64,000 nt of DNA, from assembly GCF_014195485.1 (NCBI RefSeq), contig NZ_JACIBU010000001.1:2790001-2854000 (forward strand), in the 5' to 3' direction. Origin of the DNA: Modestobacter versicolor (GTDB lineage: Bacteria; Actinomycetota; Actinomycetes; Mycobacteriales; Geodermatophilaceae). Within the stretch, counting starts at the first letter, position 1, and each line of letters starts with the position of its first letter. The notes beneath the pieces were generated by a model. The model was not told where the DNA came from and did not search any database. It saw only the letters and a program-made list of their open reading frames with translations. This document shows, in pieces, positions 49,924-57,774 of this stretch. A program made the position numbers and the translations under genes.

Positions 49924-50025
49924 CGTGCAATCGTTCCCTAGAAAGTGGAGTGACCACAACAACCTGACGCATCCACAGTGCTTTCACATCACTCCGGTAC
50001 CGCTTCCACGGCGTTTCGGAACAGA

Positions 50026-50358
50026 TCAGGCAGATGCAGCGGGCTCCACGTGTACGTGGAGTGACGCCCCGTCGTCCGCGGTCCACCCGTCGGCCTCCGC
50101 CTGGGTGATCATCGCGTCGAACCGCTCCGCCCAGTCAGCGGCCGTGGCACGCGGCTCGGCGGCGGCCCGCAGCGCCGCGACGTCGACCAGCCCGGTGTCC
50201 GCGTCGAGCAGCCGGCCCATCCCGGCCTGGCGCAGCGCACCGTCGACGTCCTCGTCGGTCAGCGCCCCGACGGCCAGGTGCAGCCTCGTCAGGTCGTCGA
50301 CGCCCTCGACCCGGACCTCCGGCACCTCGTCGGCGCCACCCACCACCTCGACGATCAC
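50026..50358 (-). CDS. Hypothetical protein (110 residues)
   Basis: GTG 50358 is preceded by GAAGGGGG at six bases, which sets the start. The protein begins MIVEVVGGADEVPEVRVEGV, has an acidic middle (DEDVDGALRQAGMGRLLDAD) and ends HVHVEPAASA. No cysteines, signal peptide or membrane helix are seen. Residues about 60-95 look helical (RATAADWAERFDAMITQAEA). I do not recognise the family. It lies between the second TetR gene and menB, all on the minus strand. Confidence 0.65.
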   Translation of the reverse strand: MIVEVVGGADEVPEVRVEGVDDLTRLHLAVGALTDEDVDGALRQAGMGRLLDADTGLVDVAALRAAAEPRATAADWAERFDAMITQAEADGWTADDGASLHVHVEPAASA

Positions 50359-50451
50359 GAAGGACCCCCTTCTCCCCAGCACTCGCAAGCTCGCGCCGGG
50401 GCCCTGAAGGGGGCCGCGACGTCGGTGCGGGCTGCTCGAACGCGCCGGTCG

Positions 50452-51342
50452 TCAAACATGCCAGGGGAAGCGGGAGAAGTCGGCGGGGCGCTTCTCCAGG
50501 AAGGAGTCGCGCCCCTCGACGGCCTCCTCGGCCATGTACGCCAACCGGGTCGTCTCCCCGGCGAAGAGCTGCTGGCCCACCAGGCCGTCGTCGATCAGGT
50601 TGAACGAGTACTTCAGCATCCGCTGGGCGGTGGGGCTCTTGGCCACGATCCGGCGCCCCCAGTCCAGCGCGGTCGCCTCCAGCTCGGCGTGCGGCACCAC
50701 CCGGTTGACCATGCCCATCCGGTGCGCGTCCTCGGCGGAGTACTCCTCACCCAGGAAGAAGATCTCCCGGGCGAACTTCTGGCCGACCTGGCGGGCGAGG
50801 TAGGCCGACCCGAACCCGCCGTCGAAGCTGCCCACGTCGGCGTCGGTCTGCTTGAACCGGGCGTGCTCGGCGCTGGCCAGGGTGAGGTCGGCGACGACGT
50901 GCAGGCTGTGCCCGCCACCGGCCGCCCAGCCGGGGACGACGCAGACGACGACCTTCGGCATGAACCGGATGAGCCGCTGCACCTCCAGGATGTGCAGGCG
51001 CCCCTTGACCCCGTCGCCGGCCTCGTACCCGTACTTCCCGCGCACCCGCTGGTCGCCGCCGGAGCAGAAGGCCCAGCCGCCGTCCTTCTCGCTGGGCCCG
51101 TTGCCGGTGAGCAGCACGCAGCCGACGTCGGTGGACAGCCGCGCGTGCTCGAACACCGCGAGCAGCTGGTCGACCGTCTGCGGCCGGAAGGCGTTGCGCA
51201 CCTCGGGCCGGTCCAGCGCGATCCGCACCACCCCGGCGTCCACGGCCCGGTGGTAGGTGACGTCGGTGAGCTGCTCGAAGCCCTCGACCGGCTCCCAGGC
51301 AGCGGGGTCGAAGATCTCCGAGACGTCGGCGCGCGCACTCAC
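50452..51342 (-). CDS. menB: 1,4-dihydroxy-2-naphthoyl-CoA synthase
   Basis: 296 residues from GTG 51342. It is a crotonase-fold enzyme with the MenB signatures GWAFCSGGDQRVRG (oxyanion and nitrate/bicarbonate-binding region), PGWAAGGGHSLHVVADLT and DADVGSFDGGFGSAYLARQV. MenB closes the second ring of menaquinone by converting O-succinylbenzoyl-CoA to 1,4-dihydroxy-2-naphthoyl-CoA. Menaquinone would be the acceptor for the formate dehydrogenase in this window. Other men genes are not visible. The 73-base gap to the divergent EEP gene holds a perfect palindrome. Confidence 0.95.
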   Translation of the reverse strand: MSARADVSEIFDPAAWEPVEGFEQLTDVTYHRAVDAGVVRIALDRPEVRNAFRPQTVDQLLAVFEHARLSTDVGCVLLTGNGPSEKDGGWAFCSGGDQRVRGKYGYEAGDGVKGRLHILEVQRLIRFMPKVVVCVVPGWAAGGGHSLHVVADLTLASAEHARFKQTDADVGSFDGGFGSAYLARQVGQKFAREIFFLGEEYSAEDAHRMGMVNRVVPHAELEATALDWGRRIVAKSPTAQRMLKYSFNLIDDGLVGQQLFAGETTRLAYMAEEAVEGRDSFLEKRPADFSRFPWHV

Positions 51343-51355
51343 GTCCCCGAACCTA

Positions 51356-51386
51356 GTGCTCTGCTGCCCACCGGGCAGCAGAGCAC
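51356..51386. promoter_or_regulatory. Perfect 14-bp inverted repeat between menB and the EEP gene
   Basis: gtgctctgctgccc (51356-51369) and gggcagcagagcac (51373-51386) are perfectly complementary around ACC. The repeat lies between two divergent start codons (51342 and 51416), so it is more likely an operator or a 5' UTR hairpin than a terminator. Confidence 0.5.
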
Positions 51387-51415
51387 GAGTGCCGGCGGAC
51401 TGGTCTGATGGCGAC

Positions 51416-52204
51416 GTGGAGCTCCGGGTCGGCACGCTGAACCTCGCCTCCGGCCGGGACGGCGGTGGTCGCTCGGTCGACGCCGCCGGGTTGCGCGCCG
51501 CCCTGGCCGACGTGGACGCCGACGTCCTCGCCGTCCAGGAGGTCGACGTGGGGCAGCCGCGGTCGCACGGGGTCGACCAGCCGGCCGAGGTGGCGGCCGC
51601 GCTGGGTGCGAGCGACTGGCGCTTCGCCGCCGCGGTCACCGGCACCCCCGACCCGTTCCGCAGCTGGACGCCGGTCGACCCGCCGGTGCTGCGCGCGTCC
51701 TGGGAGACGCTGACCGGTCCGCACTACGGGATCGCGCTGGTCAGCCGGCTGCCGGTGCGGCGCTGGTCGGTGCTCCCGCTGGGCGCCGGGCGGGCGAAGC
51801 TGCCCCTGCAGGCGCCGGACCCGCGGACCGGGGAGACCCGCTGGTGGTGGTTCCCCGACGAGCCGCGGCTGGCGATCGCCGCCGAGCTGGAGCACGCCAC
51901 CGTGGTCTCCACCCACCTCTCCTTCGCCCCGCACACCGCGCTGCGCCAGCTGACCCGGCTGCGCCGCTGGTGCGCGCGGTTGCCCGGCCCGGTCGTGCTG
52001 GCCGGCGACCTGAACCTGGTCGGCCCGGTGCCGGCCCGGGTGTTCGGCGCCCCGCGGCTGGTCAGCGAGCCGAGCTACCCGGCACCCGGGCCGCGGGTGC
52101 AGTTCGACCACCTGCTCGGCCGGGTCGCCGCCAGCCGCCCGGAGGTGCGCCGGCTGACGATCGGCGACCACCGGCTGGTCACCGTGTCGGTGCACCCCGG
52201 GTGA
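51416..52204 (+). CDS. Endonuclease/exonuclease/phosphatase (EEP) family hydrolase
   Basis: 262 residues from GTG 51416. EEP-fold motifs appear in order: TLNLASG (Asn), LAVQEVD (metal Glu), STHLSF (His), LAGDLNL (Asp/Asn), FDHLLG and IGDHRLV (catalytic Asp/His). Such enzymes cut phosphodiesters in nucleic acids, sphingolipids or inositol phosphates; this cytosolic, short version without a signal peptide cannot be assigned a substrate. TCTGAT six bases before the GTG could be a leaderless -10 box. Confidence 0.85.
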   Translation: MELRVGTLNLASGRDGGGRSVDAAGLRAALADVDADVLAVQEVDVGQPRSHGVDQPAEVAAALGASDWRFAAAVTGTPDPFRSWTPVDPPVLRASWETLTGPHYGIALVSRLPVRRWSVLPLGAGRAKLPLQAPDPRTGETRWWWFPDEPRLAIAAELEHATVVSTHLSFAPHTALRQLTRLRRWCARLPGPVVLAGDLNLVGPVPARVFGAPRLVSEPSYPAPGPRVQFDHLLGRVAASRPEVRRLTIGDHRLVTVSVHPG

Positions 52205-52244
52205 CCGGCGCCCGGGCAGGTGGCAGTGGACCCCGGCCCAGAGG

Positions 52245-52706
52245 TCACGCCAGCAGCGGGCGGAGCACCGGCAGCGAGGCCGCGAAGCCGGGGTGCAGGT
52301 CGGGGAGCCCGTCGAGGGGGAACCAGCCGACGCCGGTGCTCTCCTCGTTCAACGCCAGGTCGGCCGGCTCCAACGGACCGGCCGGGGTGGCGAGCACGGT
52401 GGTGTAGCTCCAGCCGCCGTGGTCGTCGACGGACTCCTCGCCCAGGACGACGTCGGACCGGGTGAGCCCGAGCTCCTCCCCCGCCTCCCGCAGCGCGCCG
52501 TCGGCCGCGGACTCCGCGGGGTGCAGCGCGCCGCCGGGCGTGCCCCAGGTGCCGCCGTGGTGCGACCACCCGACCCGCAGCTGCAGCAGCACCTCGACGC
52601 CGGCGGCCCCGGCCCGGTGCAGCAGCAGGCCCGCCGCGCCGGCCAGCCCCCAGTGGCGGTGGCCCAGCGCGCAGGTGGTCCAGCCGTCGGTCGGTGAGCG
52701 GTGCAT
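52245..52706 (-). CDS. NUDIX hydrolase
   Basis: 153 residues from ATG 52706. The Nudix box is complete: GGALHPAESAADGALREAGE followed by ELGL, giving G-x5-E-x7-R-E-A-x-E-E-x-G-L. The protein would hydrolyse a nucleoside diphosphate linked to another group; the specific substrate is not evident. Its start shares one base with the stop of the CoA-binding gene (TGATG), so the two are coupled, and both follow the MetY gene in one operon. Confidence 0.92.
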   Translation of the reverse strand: MHRSPTDGWTTCALGHRHWGLAGAAGLLLHRAGAAGVEVLLQLRVGWSHHGGTWGTPGGALHPAESAADGALREAGEELGLTRSDVVLGEESVDDHGGWSYTTVLATPAGPLEPADLALNEESTGVGWFPLDGLPDLHPGFAASLPVLRPLLA

Positions 52707-53200
52707 CAGGCGGTGGGCAGACCGCGGGTGCGGCGGGAGGTGATCACCCCGGTGTCGAAGCCGGCCCAGTGCAGGCCGCCGGCGAACCGGGCGTGCTCGA
52801 TCTTCAGGCAGCGGTCCATGACCACCTCGAGCCCGGCGTCCTGCGCGCGGCGGGCGACGTCCTCGTCCCACAGCCCGAGCTGCAGCCAGAGCGTCCGCGC
52901 GCCGGCGGCCAGCGTCTCGTCGAGCACCTCGGGGAGGTCGCTGGGCCGGCGGAAGACGTCGACGACGTCCGGGGTGCCCGGGACGTCGGCCAGCGACGGG
53001 TAGACCGGCCGGCCGAGGATCTCCGTGGCCCGCGGGTTGACGAACCACAGCTCGTACGGCGACGTCGACAGCAGGTAGGTGGCGACGAAGTAGCTGGCCC
53101 GGGACGGGTTGTCCGAGGCACCGACGATCGCGACCGTCTTCGTCCGCCGCAGCACCTCCTGCCGCTCACGGGCGCTCGGCCCCTCCCAGGTGCGGGTCAC
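52706..53200 (-). CDS. CoA-binding domain protein
   Basis: 164 residues, GTG start with GGAGG six bases upstream, placed inside the end of the MetY gene. A single Rossmann-like CoA-binding domain: TVAIVGASDNPSRASYFVA, YELWFVNPRATEILG, and VVDVFRRPSDLPEVLDE, as in YccU/YneT-type proteins. Biochemical role is unknown. It sits one base after the metY stop and overlaps the NUDIX gene, which points to joint expression with sulfur amino-acid synthesis. Confidence 0.9.
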   Translation of the reverse strand: MTRTWEGPSARERQEVLRRTKTVAIVGASDNPSRASYFVATYLLSTSPYELWFVNPRATEILGRPVYPSLADVPGTPDVVDVFRRPSDLPEVLDETLAAGARTLWLQLGLWDEDVARRAQDAGLEVVMDRCLKIEHARFAGGLHWAGFDTGVITSRRTRGLPTA

Positions 53201-53201
53201 C

Positions 53202-54494
53202 TCAGGCCTCCTTCACGGCGGCGGCGAGCGCCTGGTCGAGGTCCCAGAGCACGTCCTCGACGTCCTCCAGGCCGACGGAGATGCGGATCAGGTCCGGCGA
53301 GACGCCACCGGTCTCCAGCTGCTCGACCGACAGCTGCCCGTGGGTGGTCGAGCCGGGGTGGATGACCAGGGTGCGGGCGTCGCCGATGTTGGCCAGGTGG
53401 CTGCACAGCTCGACCGACTCGATGAACCGCCGCCCGGCGTCCCGGCCGCCGACCACGCCGAAGCTGAACACCGCCCCGGGCCCCTCCGGCAGGTACCTCT
53501 CGGCCAGCGCGTGGTCGCGGTGGCCGGGCAGACCGGAGTACCGCACCCAGGCGACCCGGTCGTCGGCGTCCAGCCACTCGGCGACCTGCCGGGCGTTGGC
53601 GACGTGCTCGCGCATCCGCTGCGGCAGCGTCTCCACCCCGAGCAGGAGCAGGAAGGCGCTGTGCGGGGAGAGCGTGGCGCCGACGTCGCGCAGCTGCTCG
53701 CTGCGCAGCTTGGTCAGGAAGCCGTACTCGCCGAAGTTGTCCCACCAGCGGATCCCGCCGTAGGACTCGCTGGGCTCGGTCATCCCGGGGAACCGGCCGT
53801 TGCCCCAGTCGAAGGTGCCCGCGTCGACGACCACGCCGCCGACCGTCGTCCCGTGGCCGCCGATGAACTTCGTGGCCGAGTGGATGACGATGTCGGCGCC
53901 GTGCTCGATCGGCCGGCACAGGTACGGCGTCGCGGTGGTCGCGTCGACCACCAGCGGGACGCCGGCCGCGTGCGCCACCTCGGCCAGGCCGGCGATGTCG
54001 GCGACGTCGCTGCCCGGGTTGGCCACCACCTCGGCGAACACCAGCTTGGTGCGGTCGGTGATCGCCGCGGCGAAGTCGGCCGGGTCGTTGCCGCGCACGA
54101 ACGTCGTGGTCACCCCGAACCGGCGCAGGGTGACGTCGAGCTGGGTGATCGTGCCGCCGTAGAGCGAGGCCGCCGCCACGATGTGGTCGCCCTGCCCGGC
54201 CAGGGCGGCGAAGGTGAGGAACTCCGCGGACTGCCCGGACGACGTGGCCACCGCCCCCAGGCCGCCCTCCAGGGAGGCCATCCGCTCCTCGAACGCGGCC
54301 ACCGTCGGGTTGCCGATGCGGCTGTAGACGTTGCCGTACTTCTGCAGCGCGAAGAGGTTCGCCGCGTCGTCGGCGGACTCGAAGACGAAGGACGTCGTCT
54401 GGTAGATCGGCACCGCCCGCGCACCCGTGGTCGGGTCGGGAGCGCCACCGGCGTGCAGCGCTCGGGTGCGGAACCCCCAGGTGCGGTCGGCCAT
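53202..54494 (-). CDS. metY: O-acetylhomoserine sulfhydrylase (PLP enzyme)
   Basis: 430 residues from ATG 54494 with GAGGAGAGG upstream. It is a Cys/Met-metabolism PLP enzyme: VPIYQTTSFVFESADDAA, YSRIGNPTVAAFE, SSGQSAEFLTF, the PLP lysine in SATKFIGGHG, and the long sulfhydrylase-specific FPGMTEPSESYGGIRWWDNF with PQRMREHVANA. It makes homocysteine from O-acetylhomoserine and sulfide. The usual partner metX is not adjacent. First gene of an operon with the CoA-binding and NUDIX genes. Confidence 0.94.
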   Translation of the reverse strand: MADRTWGFRTRALHAGGAPDPTTGARAVPIYQTTSFVFESADDAANLFALQKYGNVYSRIGNPTVAAFEERMASLEGGLGAVATSSGQSAEFLTFAALAGQGDHIVAAASLYGGTITQLDVTLRRFGVTTTFVRGNDPADFAAAITDRTKLVFAEVVANPGSDVADIAGLAEVAHAAGVPLVVDATTATPYLCRPIEHGADIVIHSATKFIGGHGTTVGGVVVDAGTFDWGNGRFPGMTEPSESYGGIRWWDNFGEYGFLTKLRSEQLRDVGATLSPHSAFLLLLGVETLPQRMREHVANARQVAEWLDADDRVAWVRYSGLPGHRDHALAERYLPEGPGAVFSFGVVGGRDAGRRFIESVELCSHLANIGDARTLVIHPGSTTHGQLSVEQLETGGVSPDLIRISVGLEDVEDVLWDLDQALAAAVKEA

Positions 54495-54634
54495 CGTGGT
54501 CCTCTCCTCGGTCGTGCTGCCGGGAGCGAGTGTGCCCTCCTCCGCCCACGGTCGCTCGGCCCGGAACCGCGGTTGCCCGGAGCGGTCGCTGGGCACGGGT
54601 GGTGCACAACCGGATGCGATGGAGGGACGACGAC

Positions 54635-54985
54635 GTGGCGAGTGGCGTGGCGAGTGTGTGGGTGCCGGTCGAGGACATGGACCGGGCCCGGGCGTTCTAC
54701 CGGGACACCCTGGGCCTGACCGAGCAGAAGACCACCGAGGACTGGAGCGAGTTCGACGCGAACGGCCTGATGATCGGGCTGAACGCGCGGGAGAGCGCCC
54801 AGCCCACCGACGGCGGCGCGGTCATCACCTTCCAGCCCGAGGGCGGCATCGAGGCCGAGGTCGAGGAGCTGAAGGGCAAGGGCGTGGAGTTCACCGGCGG
54901 GATCAGCGACCACCCGTGGGGCCGGATCGCGCCGTTCAAGGACTCCGAGGGCAACGACCTGCAGTTCTACGCACCGCCGTCCTGA
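54635..54985 (+). CDS. VOC (glyoxalase/bleomycin-resistance fold) protein
   Basis: 116 residues from GTG 54635, about nine bases after GGAGGG. One VOC module: VWVPVEDMDRARAFYRDTLG, LTEQKTTEDWSEFDANG, and a late FKDSEGNDLQFYAPP strand. Typical VOC proteins bind a divalent metal through His/Glu residues from two modules; a short single-domain form like this one may work as a dimer. No substrate can be assigned. It is divergent from metY. Confidence 0.85.
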   Translation: MASGVASVWVPVEDMDRARAFYRDTLGLTEQKTTEDWSEFDANGLMIGLNARESAQPTDGGAVITFQPEGGIEAEVEELKGKGVEFTGGISDHPWGRIAPFKDSEGNDLQFYAPPS

Positions 54986-55047
54986 CCTCCCTTCCGTCCT
55001 GAGGTCACTGCCGGGTCCGGGGCACCCGGGCCCGGCAGGATGGCCGG

Positions 55048-55344
55048 ATGGAGACCGTGCAGCTGCGCCGCTACGTGCTGGAGCCGGGCCGGATGGCCGA
55101 CTTCACCGCCTGGTTCACCACCCTCGTGCCGCTGCGCGAGCAGTTCGGCTTCCGGGTGCTGTTCGCCCTCGCCGAGCACGAGCACCAGACGTTCACCTGG
55201 GCGGTCGCCCACGACGGTGACGAGGCCGCCTTCCTGGCCGCGGAGAAGGCCTGCAACGACAGCCCCGAGCGGGCGGCGGTGTTCGCGACCTTCCCGGCGG
55301 TCATCACCTCGTTCGAGGTCGGCTTCGCCCAGCCGGCGGTGTGA
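55048..55344 (+). CDS. NIPSNAP-family protein
   Basis: 98 residues. METVQLRRYVLEPGRMADFT, GFRVLFALAEHEHQTFTWAV and the C-terminal SFEVGFAQP fit a ferredoxin-like NIPSNAP or dimeric alpha-beta barrel domain. Function in bacteria is unknown. It is followed immediately by a very strong hairpin. Confidence 0.8.
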   Translation: METVQLRRYVLEPGRMADFTAWFTTLVPLREQFGFRVLFALAEHEHQTFTWAVAHDGDEAAFLAAEKACNDSPERAAVFATFPAVITSFEVGFAQPAV

Positions 55345-55345
55345 C

Positions 55346-55387
55346 ACCCGCTCCTCCCGCCGCCCGGGGGCGGCGGGAGGAGCGGGT
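55346..55387. terminator. Perfect 19-bp bidirectional terminator
   Basis: Arms 55346-55364 and 55369-55387 are perfectly complementary over 19 bases with a CGGG loop. It fills the gap between convergent stops at 55344 and 55392. The loop is identical to that of the hairpin at 716-761. Confidence 0.8.
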
Positions 55388-55391
55388 CAGG

Positions 55392-55958
55392 TCAGTGGCC
55401 GCCGCAGCACAGGTGCGGGAACTCCACCTCGAACGGCTGGAAGACCCCGCCCGCGGCCTGCTCGACCACCAGCCGCAGCCGGCCGCCCTCCCACGTGGGC
55501 CGCAGGAAGCCGCCGGTCTCGATGACGGCGTCACCGGCGACCGGCCCGCCCAGCGCGGCGACCTCGTCGATCGCGGTGCCCGCCACCAGCTCAGCGGCGG
55601 TCACCCGGCCCTGGACGCCGTCCTGACCGGGGAACCGGACGCAGCGGCCGGCCAGCCCGCTGCTGGCCTGGCTCAGTGCGAGCAGCGCCGGCGCCGGGCC
55701 CTCGTCGGAGCCCGCCGTGACCACCGGGCTCCCGAGCGCGCCGGCGAGCGCCGCCCGGGTGGCGGCCGCGTCGGCCGGCTCGGCGGTCAGCCGCAGCGCC
55801 ACGCCGGTGCGCGGTTCCGCGGCGGAGCGGTCCACCGTGGTGCAGACCAGCTCCGCCGCGGCACCGGACCCGGCCAGCGCCGAGTCGACCGCCGCCAGCA
55901 GGTGGGCGTCCGGGGCGAGGTCGGGCCCCGGGACGCCCGCCCACCAGCGGGCCGTCAC
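55392..55958 (-). CDS. Hypothetical protein with a C-terminal CCGGH
   Basis: 188 residues from GTG 55958, which overlaps the stop of the PHP hydrolase gene by four bases (GTGA). The sequence begins VTARWWAGVPGPDLAPDAHL, is rich in Ala and Gly, has no signal peptide or membrane helix, and ends HLCCGGH, which could bind metal. No family is recognised. The overlap suggests it works with, or is expressed in step with, the exported PHP hydrolase. Confidence 0.7.
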   Translation of the reverse strand: MTARWWAGVPGPDLAPDAHLLAAVDSALAGSGAAAELVCTTVDRSAAEPRTGVALRLTAEPADAAATRAALAGALGSPVVTAGSDEGPAPALLALSQASSGLAGRCVRFPGQDGVQGRVTAAELVAGTAIDEVAALGGPVAGDAVIETGGFLRPTWEGGRLRLVVEQAAGGVFQPFEVEFPHLCCGGH

Positions 55959-57643
55959 GCGACGACGTCGACGAAGACCGGGTTGGCGTAGAACCAGAGG
56001 TCCTGCCACGGGTCGGCGTCGGTGACCACGTCGATGAGCGGGTTGCCGGCGGAGTCGAGCTGCTTGCCGTCGCTGCCGCGCACGCGCACGTAGAAGGGCT
56101 GCTGCACGTTCTTGAACGTGTGGGTGAAGGTCGCCAGGTTCCGCGCGTTCCGGCTGACCTCGAAGGTCTTGACGACCTTCGTCTGCGGCGCGGTGAAGGT
56201 GTCCTTGTCGCCCGCGGCACCGGTCACCGGCCCGCTGATCAGGTCGACCTTGGCCACCCGGGGGCGGTCGCCGACCGCGTTCTCGCCACCGGCGAGCTGC
56301 ACGACCATCTGCACCTCGACGTCACCGCCGCGGCGCACCCAGGTGCGACCACCGAGGGTCACGCCGCGGGCGTCGCCGTTCTTGCTCCCGCGCACCCGGA
56401 GGAACAGGCCGTCGATGAGCCGGCCGTGCACCGCGATGACCTTGCCCGACTGCAGGGCCTTCATCAGGTCGACGTAGGTGCGGCCCAGCGACGCGACCAG
56501 GGTGGAGCTGTACTGACCGGGCCAGAAGTCGCCGTAGGTGCTGATCGGTGCGCCGGACTCGACCGCCGGGCCGCGGGTGCCGTTGGTCTCGTAGTCCAGC
56601 GGGCCCTGCACCCGGGTGTCCTGGAACACCTGGTGCGCGTCGGACGTGGCGGTGACCCACCACGGCCGGCCCTCGGCCAGCAGGGAGTCCCAGAGGCCGC
56701 CGACGGTCGCGGTCATCCAGTCGAACCCGCCGTAGGTGCGGTAGGACTCAAGCGGGTAGCCGGGGAAGCTGGCCTCGCCCGGGGCGCGGTCGTAGTAGCC
56801 GCGGGCCCGGCCGGGGCCACCGGAGGCCAGCGGGATGCCGGCGGCCTGGTGGCCCGGGGCGCCCTCCATGCCGACCGCGACGCGGGGGGCGGTGTCGCGC
56901 CAGTTGCGGATCTCGTGCGGGGAGTCGATGCCCTGGCGGCTCGGGTGGTTGGCGAACATCAGCGCGATCTCGGTGCGCTTGTTGCGGACCTGGCCGTCCA
57001 GGTAGCGCAGCGCCTCGATGGCGTAGGGCTCGTAGTCGCCGGTGACGCCGCGGTCGCGGAGCACCGAGCCGTCGTAGCCGGCCTCGAACGCCTTCAGGAT
57101 GTCGACGGTCGACCGGCCCGGGGGCATGAACACCGTGGCGTGCTCGGCGCCCGGGATGTTCCACTCCAGGCCCTGGTAGATCAGCATGTCCTTGTGGGCC
57201 TTGCGGGAGGCCTCGATCTCCGGCGTGATCTTGTCGATCGAGAGCTTCTGGTGCGCGGTGCCGCCGTGGTCGGTGATGACCATCCAGTCCAGGCCGTACT
57301 TCTTGCCGTTGGCGACCTGCGTCTCGACCTCGTACTGCGCGTCGGGCGAGTACTGGGTGTGGATGTGGTGGTCGCCGGCGAGGAAGATCGACCGCCCGTC
57401 GTAGGGGTTGATCGACTCCAGCGGGTTGCCCGCCGCCGCGACGCCCTGGCCCAGGCCGGAGGCCGCGCCGCCGAGGCCGGCCGCGGCACCCGCGACGACG
57501 GCCGCGGTGGCCAGGAACCCGCGCCGGGACACCGACAACGGGTCGTCGGCCTCCGGGTCGGTCCAGCTGCCCTCGACGCCCTCGGGGGCGTGGTGGTGGT
57601 CGTGCCCGTGGCCGTGCCCGTGGTGGTGGTGCTCGTGGCTCAT
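55955..57643 (-). CDS. Tat-exported PHP-domain (CehA/McbA-like) metallohydrolase
   Basis: 562 residues from ATG 57643 with GGAG upstream. The first 20 residues are remarkable for ten histidines (SHEHHHHGHGHGHDHHH). A Tat signal follows, SRRGFLATAAVVAGAAAG (about 39-56). The PHP domain begins at about 88 with GDHHIHTQYSPDA, then ITDHGG, QGLEWNIPG, MFANHPSR, and TSDAHQ late; these histidines and aspartates bind the metals. CehA/McbA-type enzymes hydrolyse carbamates or phosphodiesters outside the cytoplasm. The C-terminal 130 residues form a beta-rich domain. An IclR-type regulator gene lies just upstream in the same direction, behind its own hairpin. Confidence 0.87.
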   Translation of the reverse strand: MSHEHHHHGHGHGHDHHHAPEGVEGSWTDPEADDPLSVSRRGFLATAAVVAGAAAGLGGAASGLGQGVAAAGNPLESINPYDGRSIFLAGDHHIHTQYSPDAQYEVETQVANGKKYGLDWMVITDHGGTAHQKLSIDKITPEIEASRKAHKDMLIYQGLEWNIPGAEHATVFMPPGRSTVDILKAFEAGYDGSVLRDRGVTGDYEPYAIEALRYLDGQVRNKRTEIALMFANHPSRQGIDSPHEIRNWRDTAPRVAVGMEGAPGHQAAGIPLASGGPGRARGYYDRAPGEASFPGYPLESYRTYGGFDWMTATVGGLWDSLLAEGRPWWVTATSDAHQVFQDTRVQGPLDYETNGTRGPAVESGAPISTYGDFWPGQYSSTLVASLGRTYVDLMKALQSGKVIAVHGRLIDGLFLRVRGSKNGDARGVTLGGRTWVRRGGDVEVQMVVQLAGGENAVGDRPRVAKVDLISGPVTGAAGDKDTFTAPQTKVVKTFEVSRNARNLATFTHTFKNVQQPFYVRVRGSDGKQLDSAGNPLIDVVTDADPWQDLWFYANPVFVDVVA

Positions 57644-57754
57644 CGATAGCTCCCACATCGTCCGCGCTGCATCCGTCACAGGGACTCTGCTTCGACGGCG
57701 CCGACGTGCGGGTGACCCGCAGGAGAGCATCGGGCGAACAACGGGCTGACGCAC

Positions 57755-57773
57755 CGGCGGCGCACAGCCGCCG
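57755..57773 (-). terminator. Hairpin terminator of the IclR gene
   Basis: cggcggc-gcaca-gccgccg forms a perfect 7-bp stem directly after the IclR stop codon at 57775. Confidence 0.55.
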
Positions 57774-57774
57774 C

